Under the pieces are notes generated by a model. That model saw nothing but the letters and a program-made list of their open reading frames with translations, had not been told where the DNA came from and searched no databases. 64,000 nt of DNA from Actibacterium ureilyticum (lineage in GTDB: Bacteria > Pseudomonadota > Alphaproteobacteria > Rhodobacterales > Rhodobacteraceae). The stretch covers positions 1 to 64,000 of the forward strand of contig NZ_NSBT01000024.1 in the NCBI RefSeq assembly GCF_002285435.1, read 5' to 3'. Numbering within the stretch: the stretch's first letter is position 1; every line of letters begins with the position of its first letter. Shown here piece after piece: positions 8,539 through 17,611 of the stretch. The translations under genes were made by a program, and so were the position numbers.

Positions 8539-9507
8539 ATGCAGATCAGTGCGGAACCGATTATTTATGGCCTGATTTTCGTGGCGGTGCTGGTCATCGT
8601 CGAAGGCATCTATCTGACCGTCTTCGGCAAGTCGATCAGCCTGAACAACAAGATCAACCGCCGGCTGGAAATGCTGGAAAAGGGCGCCGCCCGCGAAGAG
8701 GTGCTGGAACAGCTCCGCAAGGAGATGAGCCAGCACATGTCCTCGAAGGGCATTCCGCTTTATTCGCTGCTGGCCGACAAGGCGCAGAAGGCCAACATCG
8801 CCTTCTCGCCCAAGGCGCTGGTGATGATCATGGTGCTGGTCAGCATCATCGCCTTTCTGGGCCTGACCATCGGCACCGCCGCGTCGCTGCCGGTGCGGGC
8901 GCTGGTGTCGGTCGTGATGGGCTTTGGCGGCGTCTATGTCTGGATCAACGGCAAGGCCAAGAAGCGCCTGAGCATGATCGAGGAACAGCTGCCCGATGCG
9001 GTCGAACTGATGGTGCGCAGCCTGCGTGTGGGGCACCCGTTCAGCTCGGCCATCAGCATCGTCGCGAAAGAAGTCGCCGATCCGCTGGGATCGGAATTCG
9101 GCGTGATCGCGGACGAGGCCGCCTATGGCCGCGACATTTCGGACAGCCTGAAGAACCTGGCCGAACGCATGGACATGCAGGATTTGCGCTTTCTGGCGGT
9201 TGCCGTGACCATCCAGCAGCAATCGGGCGGTAACCTGGCCGAGATCCTGGAGGGTCTGGCGCGCGTGATCCGCGCCCGGTTCAAGCTGTTCCGCCGCGTG
9301 AAGGCCATCACCGCCGAGGCCAAGTGGTCGGGCATGTTCCTGTCGGGCTTCCCGATTGCGGCGATGCTGATGATCAGCGTGCTGAAGCCCGACTATTACG
9401 ACAAGGTCAAGGATACGGCCTATTTCATTCCGGCCGCTCTGGCGGTGGGGACTTTCCTGGTGATCAACGTGATCTTCATGAAGGTCATGGTCAACATCAA
9501 GGTCTGA
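8539..9507 (+). CDS. tadB: Tad inner-membrane platform protein TadB
   Basis: A 322-residue T2SSF-family protein that, with TadC, forms the inner-membrane platform rotated or pushed by CpaF. A membrane helix at about 6-27 and a pair near 93-137 precede the cytoplasmic T2SSF domain (about 150-275, ELMVRSLRVGHPFSSAI and the QSGGNLAEILE segment). Two more helices close the protein. It lies between cpaF and tadC with gaps of 5 and 10 bases, in one operon. Confidence 0.92.
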   Translation: MQISAEPIIYGLIFVAVLVIVEGIYLTVFGKSISLNNKINRRLEMLEKGAAREEVLEQLRKEMSQHMSSKGIPLYSLLADKAQKANIAFSPKALVMIMVLVSIIAFLGLTIGTAASLPVRALVSVVMGFGGVYVWINGKAKKRLSMIEEQLPDAVELMVRSLRVGHPFSSAISIVAKEVADPLGSEFGVIADEAAYGRDISDSLKNLAERMDMQDLRFLAVAVTIQQQSGGNLAEILEGLARVIRARFKLFRRVKAITAEAKWSGMFLSGFPIAAMLMISVLKPDYYDKVKDTAYFIPAALAVGTFLVINVIFMKVMVNIKV

Positions 9508-9517
9508 GGGGGCCGTC

Positions 9518-10507
9518 ATGTTCGAACAGATCAACACGCTTCTGCTGGAAAAATTCGGCGAGCTGGGCCCGCTGATCGCGGTGGGGATGCTGGGCATCCT
9601 GCTGGTCCTGCTGACCCTGCCCACCCTGCTGAAAAAGCAGAAGGACCCGCTGGACAAGCTGAAGCAATCGGCCAAGCCGCGCGCATCGACCGCCGACAAG
9701 AGCGACGACGAGGTCAAGGCGCTGCGCCAGCGGTCGAAGGCCGACAAGCTGGACAAATACGCCACCTTCCTGGAGCCCAAGACCGAAGAGGAAATGTCCG
9801 CCGCGCGGCTGAAGCTGATGCAGGCCGGCTATCGGTCGAAATCCTCTGTGCGGACCTTCCACTTCGCGCAGATGGCACTGGGGCTTGTGTTCCTGCTGCT
9901 GGGGATCCTCTATGTCGTGATTGCCAGCGCGACGGGCGAAGTGTCGACGCAGAAGATGGTTCTGTCGGTCATCATCCCTGGTGCGGTGGGCTATTACCTG
10001 CCGAAATACTGGGTCAAACGCCGCCTGCAGGCCCGTCAGGAAGAAATCACCAACGGCTTCCCCGACAGCTTGGACATGATGCTGGTCTGTGTCGAAGCCG
10101 GCCAGTCGTTGGACCAGTCGATCATCCGCGTCTCGCAAGAGATCAAGGCCGGCTACCCTGCCCTGGCCGAGGAATACGAGGTCGTGGCCCACGAGATGAA
10201 AGCGGGCAAGGACAAGGTGTCGGTCCTGAAGGACATGGGCGAACGCTGCGGTGTCAGTGACGTTTCCTCCTTTGTCACCGTGCTGATCCAGTCGGCCAGC
10301 TTCGGTACGTCGATTGCCGACGCGCTGCGCGTCTATGCCGACGAGATGCGGGACAAGCGCGTGATGCGGGCCGAGGAAAAGGCCAACGTCCTGCCGACCA
10401 AGCTGACCCTGGGAACCATGATGTTCACGGTTCCGCCATTGATGATCATTCTGCTTGGCCCCTCGGTCCACGAGATCTATACCACCTTGTCGACGGCGAA
10501 TTTCTAG
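9518..10507 (+). CDS. tadC: Tad inner-membrane platform protein TadC
   Basis: A 329-residue T2SSF-family partner of TadB. A membrane helix near 18-40 precedes a charged segment, a helix pair around 110-165, the T2SSF domain (about 175-300, with DSLDMMLVCVEAGQSLDQ split by helix turns) and a final helix. It follows tadB by ten bases, and the TPR lipoprotein starts six bases after its stop. Confidence 0.92.
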   Translation: MFEQINTLLLEKFGELGPLIAVGMLGILLVLLTLPTLLKKQKDPLDKLKQSAKPRASTADKSDDEVKALRQRSKADKLDKYATFLEPKTEEEMSAARLKLMQAGYRSKSSVRTFHFAQMALGLVFLLLGILYVVIASATGEVSTQKMVLSVIIPGAVGYYLPKYWVKRRLQARQEEITNGFPDSLDMMLVCVEAGQSLDQSIIRVSQEIKAGYPALAEEYEVVAHEMKAGKDKVSVLKDMGERCGVSDVSSFVTVLIQSASFGTSIADALRVYADEMRDKRVMRAEEKANVLPTKLTLGTMMFTVPPLMIILLGPSVHEIYTTLSTANF

Positions 10508-10513
10508 GGTGGC

Positions 10514-11077
10514 ATGACAAGGTTACGATTTGGGCTTGCGGCGCTATGCCTGTTGGCCGCCTGTCAACAGACAGGCGGCCTTTCGCAACTGAACGAAGGC
10601 CCCGAGCCGCCCAAGGGCACGCCCGAAGTGACCGAGGCCGTCGATGGCCTGATCGTGGGGCATCGCCTGATGGCGTTCGGCGAATACGAACTGGCGCTCA
10701 AGGCCTATTACCGCGCCGCCGCCGAACGGGGGCTGGATGTCGATATCCTGTCGGCGCTCGGCTCGGCCAACCTGCGGCTGGGGCGTCTGGGCCAGGCCGA
10801 GGGCCTGCTGCGCCGCGCGATCGAGGCCGACGAACGCTTCGTCCCCGCGTGGAACAATCTGGGCGTCGTTCTGATGGAGCGCAACGAAACCGGCGAGGCC
10901 CGCCGCGTGTTCGAGACCGCCTTTGCGCTCGATAGTGGCAGATCTGCTCAAATTCGCGAAAATCTGCGCTTGGCTATCGCAAAATCGGAAAATCCCGCGT
11001 ATACAGAAACCAATAAAGATAATTTCGATTTGGTGCGGCGGGGCAGCGGGCGTTACCTTCTTCTCTCCACACCGTGA
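10514..11077 (+). CDS. tadD: TPR lipoprotein TadD
   Basis: A 187-residue lipoprotein with lipobox LAAC (Cys17) and two to three TPR units between about 48 and 150 (YELALKAYYRAA, GQAEGLLRRAIEAD and WNNLGVVLMERNETGEA). TadD lipoproteins help the secretin reach the outer membrane. It starts six bases after tadC. The C-terminal 40 residues lie in a locally AT-richer stretch and have no TPR pattern. Confidence 0.82.
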   Translation: MTRLRFGLAALCLLAACQQTGGLSQLNEGPEPPKGTPEVTEAVDGLIVGHRLMAFGEYELALKAYYRAAAERGLDVDILSALGSANLRLGRLGQAEGLLRRAIEADERFVPAWNNLGVVLMERNETGEARRVFETAFALDSGRSAQIRENLRLAIAKSENPAYTETNKDNFDLVRRGSGRYLLLSTP

Positions 11078-11104
11078 GGACCGAGCAGTAAGAAGGACGC
11101 AAAA

Positions 11105-11962
11105 ATGCGCCACTTTCTTTTTGTACCGCTGTGCCTGGGCACGGCGATTACATTGGCAGGCTGTACCAAGGATCGCGATGCCGAGGTCGAGCGCGCCGTT
11201 CAGGACGTGATCACCACGGACGAGAACAACCTGAATTCCATCATGCTGACCGTGGCCGACCCCGAAGAGGCCGTCAGCTATTTCAAGCGCGCCTCGGCCG
11301 AGCAGCCCGACAAGATCAGTTTCCGCCGGGGACTGGCGCGGTCGCTGATCCGGGCCAAGCACAACACCGAAGCCGTCGGTGCCTGGAAAAAGGTGGTCGA
11401 GCATAAAGAGGCCACCAATGACGACAAGGTGGAATATGCCGATGCCCTGATCCGCGCCAGCGAATGGGACCACGCGGAAACCGTCCTGAACGGCGTCCCC
11501 CCCACATTCGAGACCTTCAAACGCTATCGGCTCGAGGCGATGGTCGCCGACAAGAACCAGGCCTGGGACAAATCCGACAGTTTCTATGAGACCGCCATCG
11601 GCCTGACGACGCGGCCGGCCACCACGCTGAACAACTGGGGCTATTCCAAGCTGTCGCGCGGCGATTACGGCGGGGCCGAGAAGCTGTTCATCGAGGCGAT
11701 CGGCTACGATCAGAACCTGTTCACCGCCAAGAACAACCTGGTTCTGGCCCGTGCGGCACAGCGCAATTACCAGTTGCCGGTGATGCCCATGGATCAGACC
11801 GAACGTGCGCAGCTTTTGCACACCATGGCCTTGTCGGCGATCAAGCAGGGCGATGTCGCCACCGGCAAGGGCCTGCTGGAAGAGGCCATCGACACCCACC
11901 CGCAGCATTTCGACGCCGCCGCGCGCGCGTTGAAAGCGCTGGATTCAAACGTCAAGTTCTGA
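11105..11962 (+). CDS. second TPR lipoprotein of the Tad locus
   Basis: A 285-residue lipoprotein with lipobox LAGC (Cys18). The rest is all-helical TPR-like repeats, for example EEAVSYFKRASAEQPDKISF, GAWKKVVEHKEA and NNWGYSKLSRGDYGGAEKLF. It is a paralogue-like companion of TadD, 27 bases downstream with an AAGAAGGA ribosome site, and ends three bases before cpaA. It probably assists outer-membrane assembly; TadD function may be split between the two. Confidence 0.8.
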   Translation: MRHFLFVPLCLGTAITLAGCTKDRDAEVERAVQDVITTDENNLNSIMLTVADPEEAVSYFKRASAEQPDKISFRRGLARSLIRAKHNTEAVGAWKKVVEHKEATNDDKVEYADALIRASEWDHAETVLNGVPPTFETFKRYRLEAMVADKNQAWDKSDSFYETAIGLTTRPATTLNNWGYSKLSRGDYGGAEKLFIEAIGYDQNLFTAKNNLVLARAAQRNYQLPVMPMDQTERAQLLHTMALSAIKQGDVATGKGLLEEAIDTHPQHFDAAARALKALDSNVKF

Positions 11963-11965
11963 TCC

Positions 11966-12460
11966 ATGGCGCTTTCGGCCAGCGCGGCCCTGTGGTTCCT
12001 GCCCGGGGTAATCCCCATCGCGCTTTGGGTCGCGTGGAGCGACCTGAGCGCGATGCGCATCCCCAACAAAACGGTCTATCTGCTGGTCGCGGTCTATGCC
12101 GTGACCGGCCTGATCGCGCTGCCGCTGGAAACCTATCTGTGGCATTGGGTGCATCTGCTGGTCGTTCTGGCGGTGGGGTTCGTTCTGAACATCGCGGGTC
12201 TGGTCGGGGGCGGTGACGCGAAATTCGCCGCCGCCATGGCCCCCTTCATCGCGCTGGGGGATCTGGGCTGGTTCCTGGTGCTGTTCTCGGTTTCGATGCT
12301 GTCCGCCCTCGCCTGTCACCGCGCCGCGCGCGCGGTTCCGGCCCTGCGCAACCTGGTGCCGCATTGGGAAAGCTGGACACGCAAGGAATTTCCGATGGGC
12401 CTGCCGCTGGCGGCCTCGCTGGTGTTCTATCTGGCGCTGGTGGCGCTGCGCGCCGCCTGA
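11966..12460 (+). CDS. cpaA: prepilin peptidase CpaA/TadV
   Basis: A 164-residue membrane aspartic protease that should cleave the two Flp prepilins after the leader glycine. The two catalytic aspartates are visible in WSDLSAMRIPN (about residue 25) and in the GGGDAK box (about residue 76). About five membrane helices. The short length, with no N-terminal methylase domain, is typical of TadV/CpaA compared with PilD. It starts three bases after the TPR gene. Confidence 0.9.
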   Translation: MALSASAALWFLPGVIPIALWVAWSDLSAMRIPNKTVYLLVAVYAVTGLIALPLETYLWHWVHLLVVLAVGFVLNIAGLVGGGDAKFAAAMAPFIALGDLGWFLVLFSVSMLSALACHRAARAVPALRNLVPHWESWTRKEFPMGLPLAASLVFYLALVALRAA

Positions 12461-12538
12461 TTTGGCCGCAGCCGCGCCCAAGTGTTGCCACAGGTCCCGG
12501 CTACAACGCGACTGATAAGCCTTCATTAGGGTCCTGTG

Positions 12539-13849
12539 ATGAACATTCAGACCAACGCGGTCGTTGCACCGCCCGCGCCGCGCAGCCTGGAACAGATGCG
12601 CCTGCCCATCGTGATGATGCGCGACATCCTGTTGAAGACGATCTTTCGCAAGAATGTCGAGGTCGTGTCCGAGATCGCCAAGTCCATCAGCCTGCCGATC
12701 CCGGTGACGCAAGAGCTGGTCGACATGGCCCGCACCCAGAAGCTGATCGAGGCGACCGGCACCCTGCACGCCAATTCGGGCGGCGAGATGGGCTATCAGC
12801 TAACCGACAGCGGCAAGGCCCGCGCGCTGGATGCGCTGAGCCAGTCGGAATATTACGGGTCGATGCCCGTCCCGCTGGAGGTTTATGCCGAACAGGTCAA
12901 GCGCCAGTCGATCAAGAACATCCAGATCACCCGCGAAGAGCTGACCGGCGCGATGGGGCATCTGATCCTGCCGAACGAGCTGCTCAGCCATCTGGGCCCG
13001 GCGGTCAGCTCGGGCCGGTCGATCCTGATGTATGGCCCCCCGGGCAACGGTAAATCGTCGATCTCGAACGGGATCCGCGACGCGTTGGGCGACAAGATCT
13101 ATATCCCGCGTGCCATCGAATATTCCGGCCAGGTCATCACCGTCTATGACCCGATCGTGCATTCCGCGGCCGAGGAACAGGAAGACGACCCCAATTCGCT
13201 GCGCCGCACCTCGGGGCGGTATGACACGCGCTATGTGCTGTGCGAACGCCCGACCGTGGTGACGGGCGGTGAGCTTTCACTGTCCATGCTCGACCTGGTC
13301 TATAACCCCACCGCGCGCACTTATCAGGCGCCGTTGCAGCTCAAATCCTCGGGCGGGGTGTTCATCGTGGACGACCTTGGACGTCAGGAAGAGCCGCCGC
13401 AGGCGCTGGTCAACCGCTGGATCGTCCCGCTGGAAGAAGGCCGCGATATCCTGGCGCTGCAATCGGGCGAAAAGTTCGAGGTCCCCTTCGACACGCTGGT
13501 GATCTTCTCGACCAACTTCCACCCGAACGAGATCTTCGACAAGGCGGCCCTGCGCCGGATCTTCTTCAAGATCAAGATCGACGGCCCCTGCCAGGAAGAT
13601 TACCTGAAGATCTTCGCCCTGGTCGCGCGCAAGAAGAAGATGCCGCTGAACGAAAAGGCGCTGGTCTATCTGATGAAGGAAAAATATCCGACCATCGACA
13701 ACATCTACGCCAACTATCAGCCGGTCTTCCTGATCGACCAGATGATCGCGATTTGCGAGTTCGAGGGGATCCCTTATCAGATGTCGCCCGAGCTGATCGA
13801 ACGCGCCTGGGCGAACATGTTCGTCAAGGACGAAAAGATCGTGCACTGA
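12539..13849 (+). CDS. winged-helix AAA+ ATPase at the end of the Tad operon
   Basis: A 436-residue soluble ATPase. The N-terminal third (about 18-125) looks like a winged helix: MRDILLKTIFRKN, SLPIPVTQELVDMA and GYQLTDSGKARALDAL. The AAA+ core has Walker A GPPGNGKS (166-173), Walker B FIVDDL (275-280) and a sensor-1 Asn (326, STNF). Helices follow to the end. The ATG at 12539 is preferred to GTG at 12536; AGGG lies upstream. It is 78 bases after cpaA and ends in a terminator. Its substrate is unknown; a link to pilus expression or assembly is inferred from position. Confidence 0.75.
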   Translation: MNIQTNAVVAPPAPRSLEQMRLPIVMMRDILLKTIFRKNVEVVSEIAKSISLPIPVTQELVDMARTQKLIEATGTLHANSGGEMGYQLTDSGKARALDALSQSEYYGSMPVPLEVYAEQVKRQSIKNIQITREELTGAMGHLILPNELLSHLGPAVSSGRSILMYGPPGNGKSSISNGIRDALGDKIYIPRAIEYSGQVITVYDPIVHSAAEEQEDDPNSLRRTSGRYDTRYVLCERPTVVTGGELSLSMLDLVYNPTARTYQAPLQLKSSGGVFIVDDLGRQEEPPQALVNRWIVPLEEGRDILALQSGEKFEVPFDTLVIFSTNFHPNEIFDKAALRRIFFKIKIDGPCQEDYLKIFALVARKKKMPLNEKALVYLMKEKYPTIDNIYANYQPVFLIDQMIAICEFEGIPYQMSPELIERAWANMFVKDEKIVH

Positions 13850-13879
13850 TCCCGCACGGGACAAGGGAACGGTTATCAA

Positions 13880-13905
13880 GGGGCGTCCGGTCGGGCGCCC
13901 CTTTT
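13880..13905 (+). terminator. terminator between the AAA+ ATPase and the convergent DUF4405 gene
   Basis: GGGGCG (13880-13885) pairs with CGCCCC (13896-13901) and is followed by TTTT. It closes the Tad operon and sits just before the stop of the opposing gene. Confidence 0.8.
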
Positions 13906-13910
13906 CCATG

Positions 13911-14393
13911 TCATTCGGCAAACAGGATGTTCAGGATCTGGCCCTCGCGCGCGCGGTCGCCATCCGACAGGCTGGCAATCGTGTCCTGCCCCGTGGCGGG
14001 GATGCCCGCAGACTGCAACGCGTCCAGCGCGGCTTGCAGGTCCCGGTCGGTCAACGCCACGACCGACGCCACATCCGCCCGCCCCAGCGCCCCCATCGCG
14101 GCCCGCACCGGGCTGTCGCCCGCGCCCGAGCCGGTCGGCACAAAGGACGCCGCCAGCACCACCACGCCCAACCCCATCACCGCCTTGGCCAGCGGCCGTT
14201 TGAAATAGGTGGTAAAGGCCCGCCAGTTTAGCACCAGATGCGCGCCCACCCCGATCACCATGGCCCAGCCCGCCCATTCATGCACGGTCTTGTTCAGCCC
14301 GCTGTTAAGGTGGAAAAACATCAGGCTGCCGGTCACGGACATGATCAGGAACGCGCCGACGGTCAACGGGGTGGCCCAACTGCGTAAAGTCAT
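13911..14393 (-). CDS. DUF4405-type membrane protein, possible heme-binding
   Basis: A 160-residue protein with three membrane helices in the first 105 residues (about 8-28, 40-58 and 72-90) and a soluble tail. Histidines lie at helix ends (HLNSG, HEWAGW and GVGAHLVLNW), the pattern seen in DUF4405 and small cytochrome-b-like proteins, where they may bind heme. The tail resembles the short domain of some electron-transfer subunits but I cannot identify it. It is divergent from the helicase gene. Confidence 0.65.
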   Translation of the reverse strand: MTLRSWATPLTVGAFLIMSVTGSLMFFHLNSGLNKTVHEWAGWAMVIGVGAHLVLNWRAFTTYFKRPLAKAVMGLGVVVLAASFVPTGSGAGDSPVRAAMGALGRADVASVVALTDRDLQAALDALQSAGIPATGQDTIASLSDGDRAREGQILNILFAE

Positions 14394-14490
14394 TTCTCAA
14401 TCCTCGGTTCAACTCTGGTCTGACACGGGCGCGGCGGATTTTTCCGTCGCGCGGGATGTGCTTTTTCCGGGCGCGGGCTACTGTCCTGCC

Positions 14491-16896
14491 ATGACCGATT
14501 TGCCACCGCGATTTCACGACTGGTTCGCCCGCCACGGACGGGTGCCGCACCCACACCAGCTGGCGCTGCTTGCGCGCGCGACCGACCCCGCGCTGCTGCT
14601 GATCGCGCCCACGGGCGGGGGCAAGACGCTTGCCGGATTCCTGCCATCGCTGGTGGAATTGGCCGATGGCACGCATCAGGGCTTGCACACGCTCTACATT
14701 TCGCCGTTGAAGGCGCTGGCGGCGGATATCAAGCGCAACCTGCGCACACCGATTGACGAGATGGCCCTGCCGATCCGGGTCGAGGATCGGACCGGCGACA
14801 CGTCCTATACCCAGCGGCGGCGGCAGCGGGCCGATCCGCCGCATATCCTGCTGACGACGCCCGAAAGCCTGGCCCTGCTTTTGAGTTACGAGGACGCGCC
14901 GCGCATCTTCGCCGGGCTGCAACGGGTGGTGGTCGACGAGATTCACGCGCTGGCCGAAAGCAAGCGGGGCGATCAACTGATGCTGGGGCTGTCGCGGCTG
15001 CAAAGCCTGTGCCCCGGTTTGCGGCGCGTGGGCCTGTCGGCCACGGTCGAGGACCCGCCCGCCCTGGCGCGGTACCTGGCCTGTCACCCCGCGCCCTGTC
15101 AGATCATCGCGGCCGATCCCGGCCCCGCCCCCGACATCGCCATGCTGGAAACCGACGCGCCCCCGCCCTGGGCCGGTGGCGGCGGGCGCTATGCCATTCC
15201 CGCGATCCTGGATCAGGTGCGCGCGCACCGCACCACGCTGATCTTCCACAACACCCGTGCGCAGGCCGAGATCTTCTTTCGCGAGCTGTGGCTGGCCAAT
15301 ACCGACGACCTGCCCATCGGCATCCATCATGGCTCATTGGCCCGGGAACAGCGCGAACGGGTCGAGGCCGCGATGGTCGCGGGACAACTGCGTGCCATCG
15401 TCTGCACCGGCAGCCTGGATCTGGGGATCGACTGGGGCGATGTGGATCTGGTGGTGCAGGTGGGCGCGCCGAAGAACGTCAAGCGTCTGGTGCAACGGAT
15501 CGGGCGCGCCAATCACCGCTATAACGCGCCGTCCAAGGCGCTTCTGGTGCCCGCCAACCGGTTCGAGGTCGTGGAATGTGTCGCCGCGTTGCAGGCCGCA
15601 TTGGCGGGCGATCTGGATGGCGATCCGCGCGGGCCCGGGCCCCGCGACGTGCTGTGCCAGCATATCCTGGCAACGGCGGCGGCGGGCCCCTTCGACGCCG
15701 ATACGCTTTATGCCGAAGTCACGAGCGCCGGCGCCTATGCCGCCCTGACCCGCGCGGATTTCGATGCGTGTCTGGAGTTTGCCGCGACCGGCGGCTATGC
15801 CCTGCGCGCCTATGACCGCTATCAGCGGCTGGTGCAGCGGGCAGATGGCCAATGGGCCTTGCGCGATCCGCGCAGCGCCAAACAAATCCGCATGAACCTG
15901 GGCACGATCATCGACGCCGACCTGCTGAAGGTGCGGATGAAGAACAGCCGCGGCGGCACCCCCCTGGGCGAGGTCGAGGAGCATTTCGCGGCCTCCCTCT
16001 CGCCCGGCGACACCTTCCTGATCGGCGGGCGCATCGTGCGGTATGAGGGGCTGCGCGAAATGACGGTCGAGGTGTCGCCCAATCCCGACCGCAAGCCCAA
16101 GGTCGCGGTGTTCGGCGGCACGAAATTCTCGACCTCGACCCAGCTATCAGCGCGCATTCTGGCGATGTTCGAAACCGGCGACTGGTCCGCCCTGCCCCGC
16201 CACACCGCCGACTGGCTGGACCTGCAACGACAGGTGTCGCAACTGCCCCGGCTGGACCGGCTGCTGGTCGAAAGCTTCCCGCATGACGGGCGCGCGCATA
16301 CCTGTTTCTACGGCTTTGCCGGGCGCAACGCGATGCAGACGCTGGGGCTGTTGCTGACGCAGCGGATGGAACAGGCGGGGCTGGGGCCGCTGGGCTTTGT
16401 GGCGACCGATTACGCGGTGCTGATCTGGTCGCTGGACCCGGTCGCGGACCCCGGTGCGCTGCTGGCGCCCGAGGGGCTGCGCGACGCTTTCGATACCTGG
16501 CTTGCGGGCAATGCGGTGATGAAGCGCACATTCCGGGCGGCGGCCATCATCGCCGGGCTGATCGACCGCAACACGCCGGGGCGCCGCAAATCCGGGCGGC
16601 AGGCGACGTTTTCGTCCGACATCCTGTATGACACGCTGTGCAAATACGACCCCGGCCACCTGATGCTGGACATCACCCGCGAAGAGGCGCTGAAAGGCCT
16701 GGTGGATTTCGGCCGGATCGAGGAAATGCTGGCCCGCATCCACCAGCGGATCGACCACCGGCAGCTTGATCGCGTCACGCCCTTGGCCGCGCCGTTGTTG
16801 CTGGAAGTCGGTCGCGTGCCCATCGCCGGTCAGGGCCAGGAGCGGCTGCTGGCGGATGCCGCCGAACGGTTGCTGGCCGAGGCCGGGTTATCCTAG
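14491..16896 (+). CDS. ligase-associated DEXH-box helicase (Lhr family)
   Basis: An 801-residue superfamily-2 helicase of the Lhr type found with DNA-repair ligases. Motifs in order: Walker A APTGGGKT (about 33-40), SPLKALAADIKRNL, TTPESLALLLS, DEIHALAESKRGDQ (DEIH), LSATVED, and in the second RecA domain GSLDLGIDWGDVD and QRIGRANHR. The Lhr winged helix and core follow. The length fits the ligase-associated family. The start at 14491 gives the family's usual N-terminus; upstream frame is non-coding. Three bases separate its stop from the frame leading into pdeM. Confidence 0.9.
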   Translation: MTDLPPRFHDWFARHGRVPHPHQLALLARATDPALLLIAPTGGGKTLAGFLPSLVELADGTHQGLHTLYISPLKALAADIKRNLRTPIDEMALPIRVEDRTGDTSYTQRRRQRADPPHILLTTPESLALLLSYEDAPRIFAGLQRVVVDEIHALAESKRGDQLMLGLSRLQSLCPGLRRVGLSATVEDPPALARYLACHPAPCQIIAADPGPAPDIAMLETDAPPPWAGGGGRYAIPAILDQVRAHRTTLIFHNTRAQAEIFFRELWLANTDDLPIGIHHGSLAREQRERVEAAMVAGQLRAIVCTGSLDLGIDWGDVDLVVQVGAPKNVKRLVQRIGRANHRYNAPSKALLVPANRFEVVECVAALQAALAGDLDGDPRGPGPRDVLCQHILATAAAGPFDADTLYAEVTSAGAYAALTRADFDACLEFAATGGYALRAYDRYQRLVQRADGQWALRDPRSAKQIRMNLGTIIDADLLKVRMKNSRGGTPLGEVEEHFAASLSPGDTFLIGGRIVRYEGLREMTVEVSPNPDRKPKVAVFGGTKFSTSTQLSARILAMFETGDWSALPRHTADWLDLQRQVSQLPRLDRLLVESFPHDGRAHTCFYGFAGRNAMQTLGLLLTQRMEQAGLGPLGFVATDYAVLIWSLDPVADPGALLAPEGLRDAFDTWLAGNAVMKRTFRAAAIIAGLIDRNTPGRRKSGRQATFSSDILYDTLCKYDPGHLMLDITREEALKGLVDFGRIEEMLARIHQRIDHRQLDRVTPLAAPLLLEVGRVPIAGQGQERLLADAAERLLAEAGLS

Positions 16897-16935
16897 GGCT
16901 TGCAATCCCTGCGCGGGTGCGCGATGGAACGAAGC

Positions 16936-17604
16936 ATGAACGAGATCGGGTTTGATTTTTGCGGCGCTGCGCTTTCTGCCCGCGCCTCGGGGGCGCTCTG
17001 GTGGCCCGACCGGCGGCTGCTGGCGGTGTCGGACCTGCATCTGGGCAAATCCGACCGGATCGCCCGGCGCAGCGGCGCGTTTTTGCCCCCCTATGAAACC
17101 CGTGACACGCTGCACCGGTTGCAGGCCGAGATCGACGCGCTGTCGCCCGCGACCGTGCTGTGCCTGGGTGACAGTTTCGACGATCTTCAGGCTGCCGCGC
17201 ATCTGGATGCGGATGACAAATCGCAACTGGCGCGCCTGATGGCCGGGCGCCGCTGGATCTGGGCCGAGGGCAACCATGACCCCGGCCCGGTCGATCTGGG
17301 CGGCACGCATCTGGCCGAACTGGACGCGCCGCCGCTGGTCTTTCGCCACATCGCGCAACCCGGCGCCCGGGCCGAGGTTTCGGGTCATTACCACCCCAAG
17401 GCGCGCGTGGCACTTGGCCGTCACACCATCGCACGGCCCTGTTTCCTGATGGATGCGGATCGGCTGATCCTGCCGGCCTTCGGCACCTTCACCGGCGGGC
17501 TGTCCTGTGGTGCCGAACCGTTGAAATCGCTGATGCGCGGGGATGCACGGGCGTTCCTGCTGGGTGCCACGATGGTCGCCCTGCCCGCGGCCGCGGCGCT
17601 TTGA
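16936..17604 (+). CDS. pdeM: ligase-associated DNA damage response endonuclease PdeM
   Basis: A 222-residue calcineurin-like metallophosphoesterase. Metal ligands are seen in SDLHLGK, LGDSFDD, EGNHD and SGHYHPK, in that order. This family is fixed next to Lhr-type helicases, and the pair is thought to act in DNA end processing. ATG at 16936 has GGAA upstream; ATG at 16924 is a four-residue alternative. It converges on the LytTR gene with only seven bases between stops. Confidence 0.88.
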   Translation: MNEIGFDFCGAALSARASGALWWPDRRLLAVSDLHLGKSDRIARRSGAFLPPYETRDTLHRLQAEIDALSPATVLCLGDSFDDLQAAAHLDADDKSQLARLMAGRRWIWAEGNHDPGPVDLGGTHLAELDAPPLVFRHIAQPGARAEVSGHYHPKARVALGRHTIARPCFLMDADRLILPAFGTFTGGLSCGAEPLKSLMRGDARAFLLGATMVALPAAAAL

Positions 17605-17611
17605 CCCGCTG

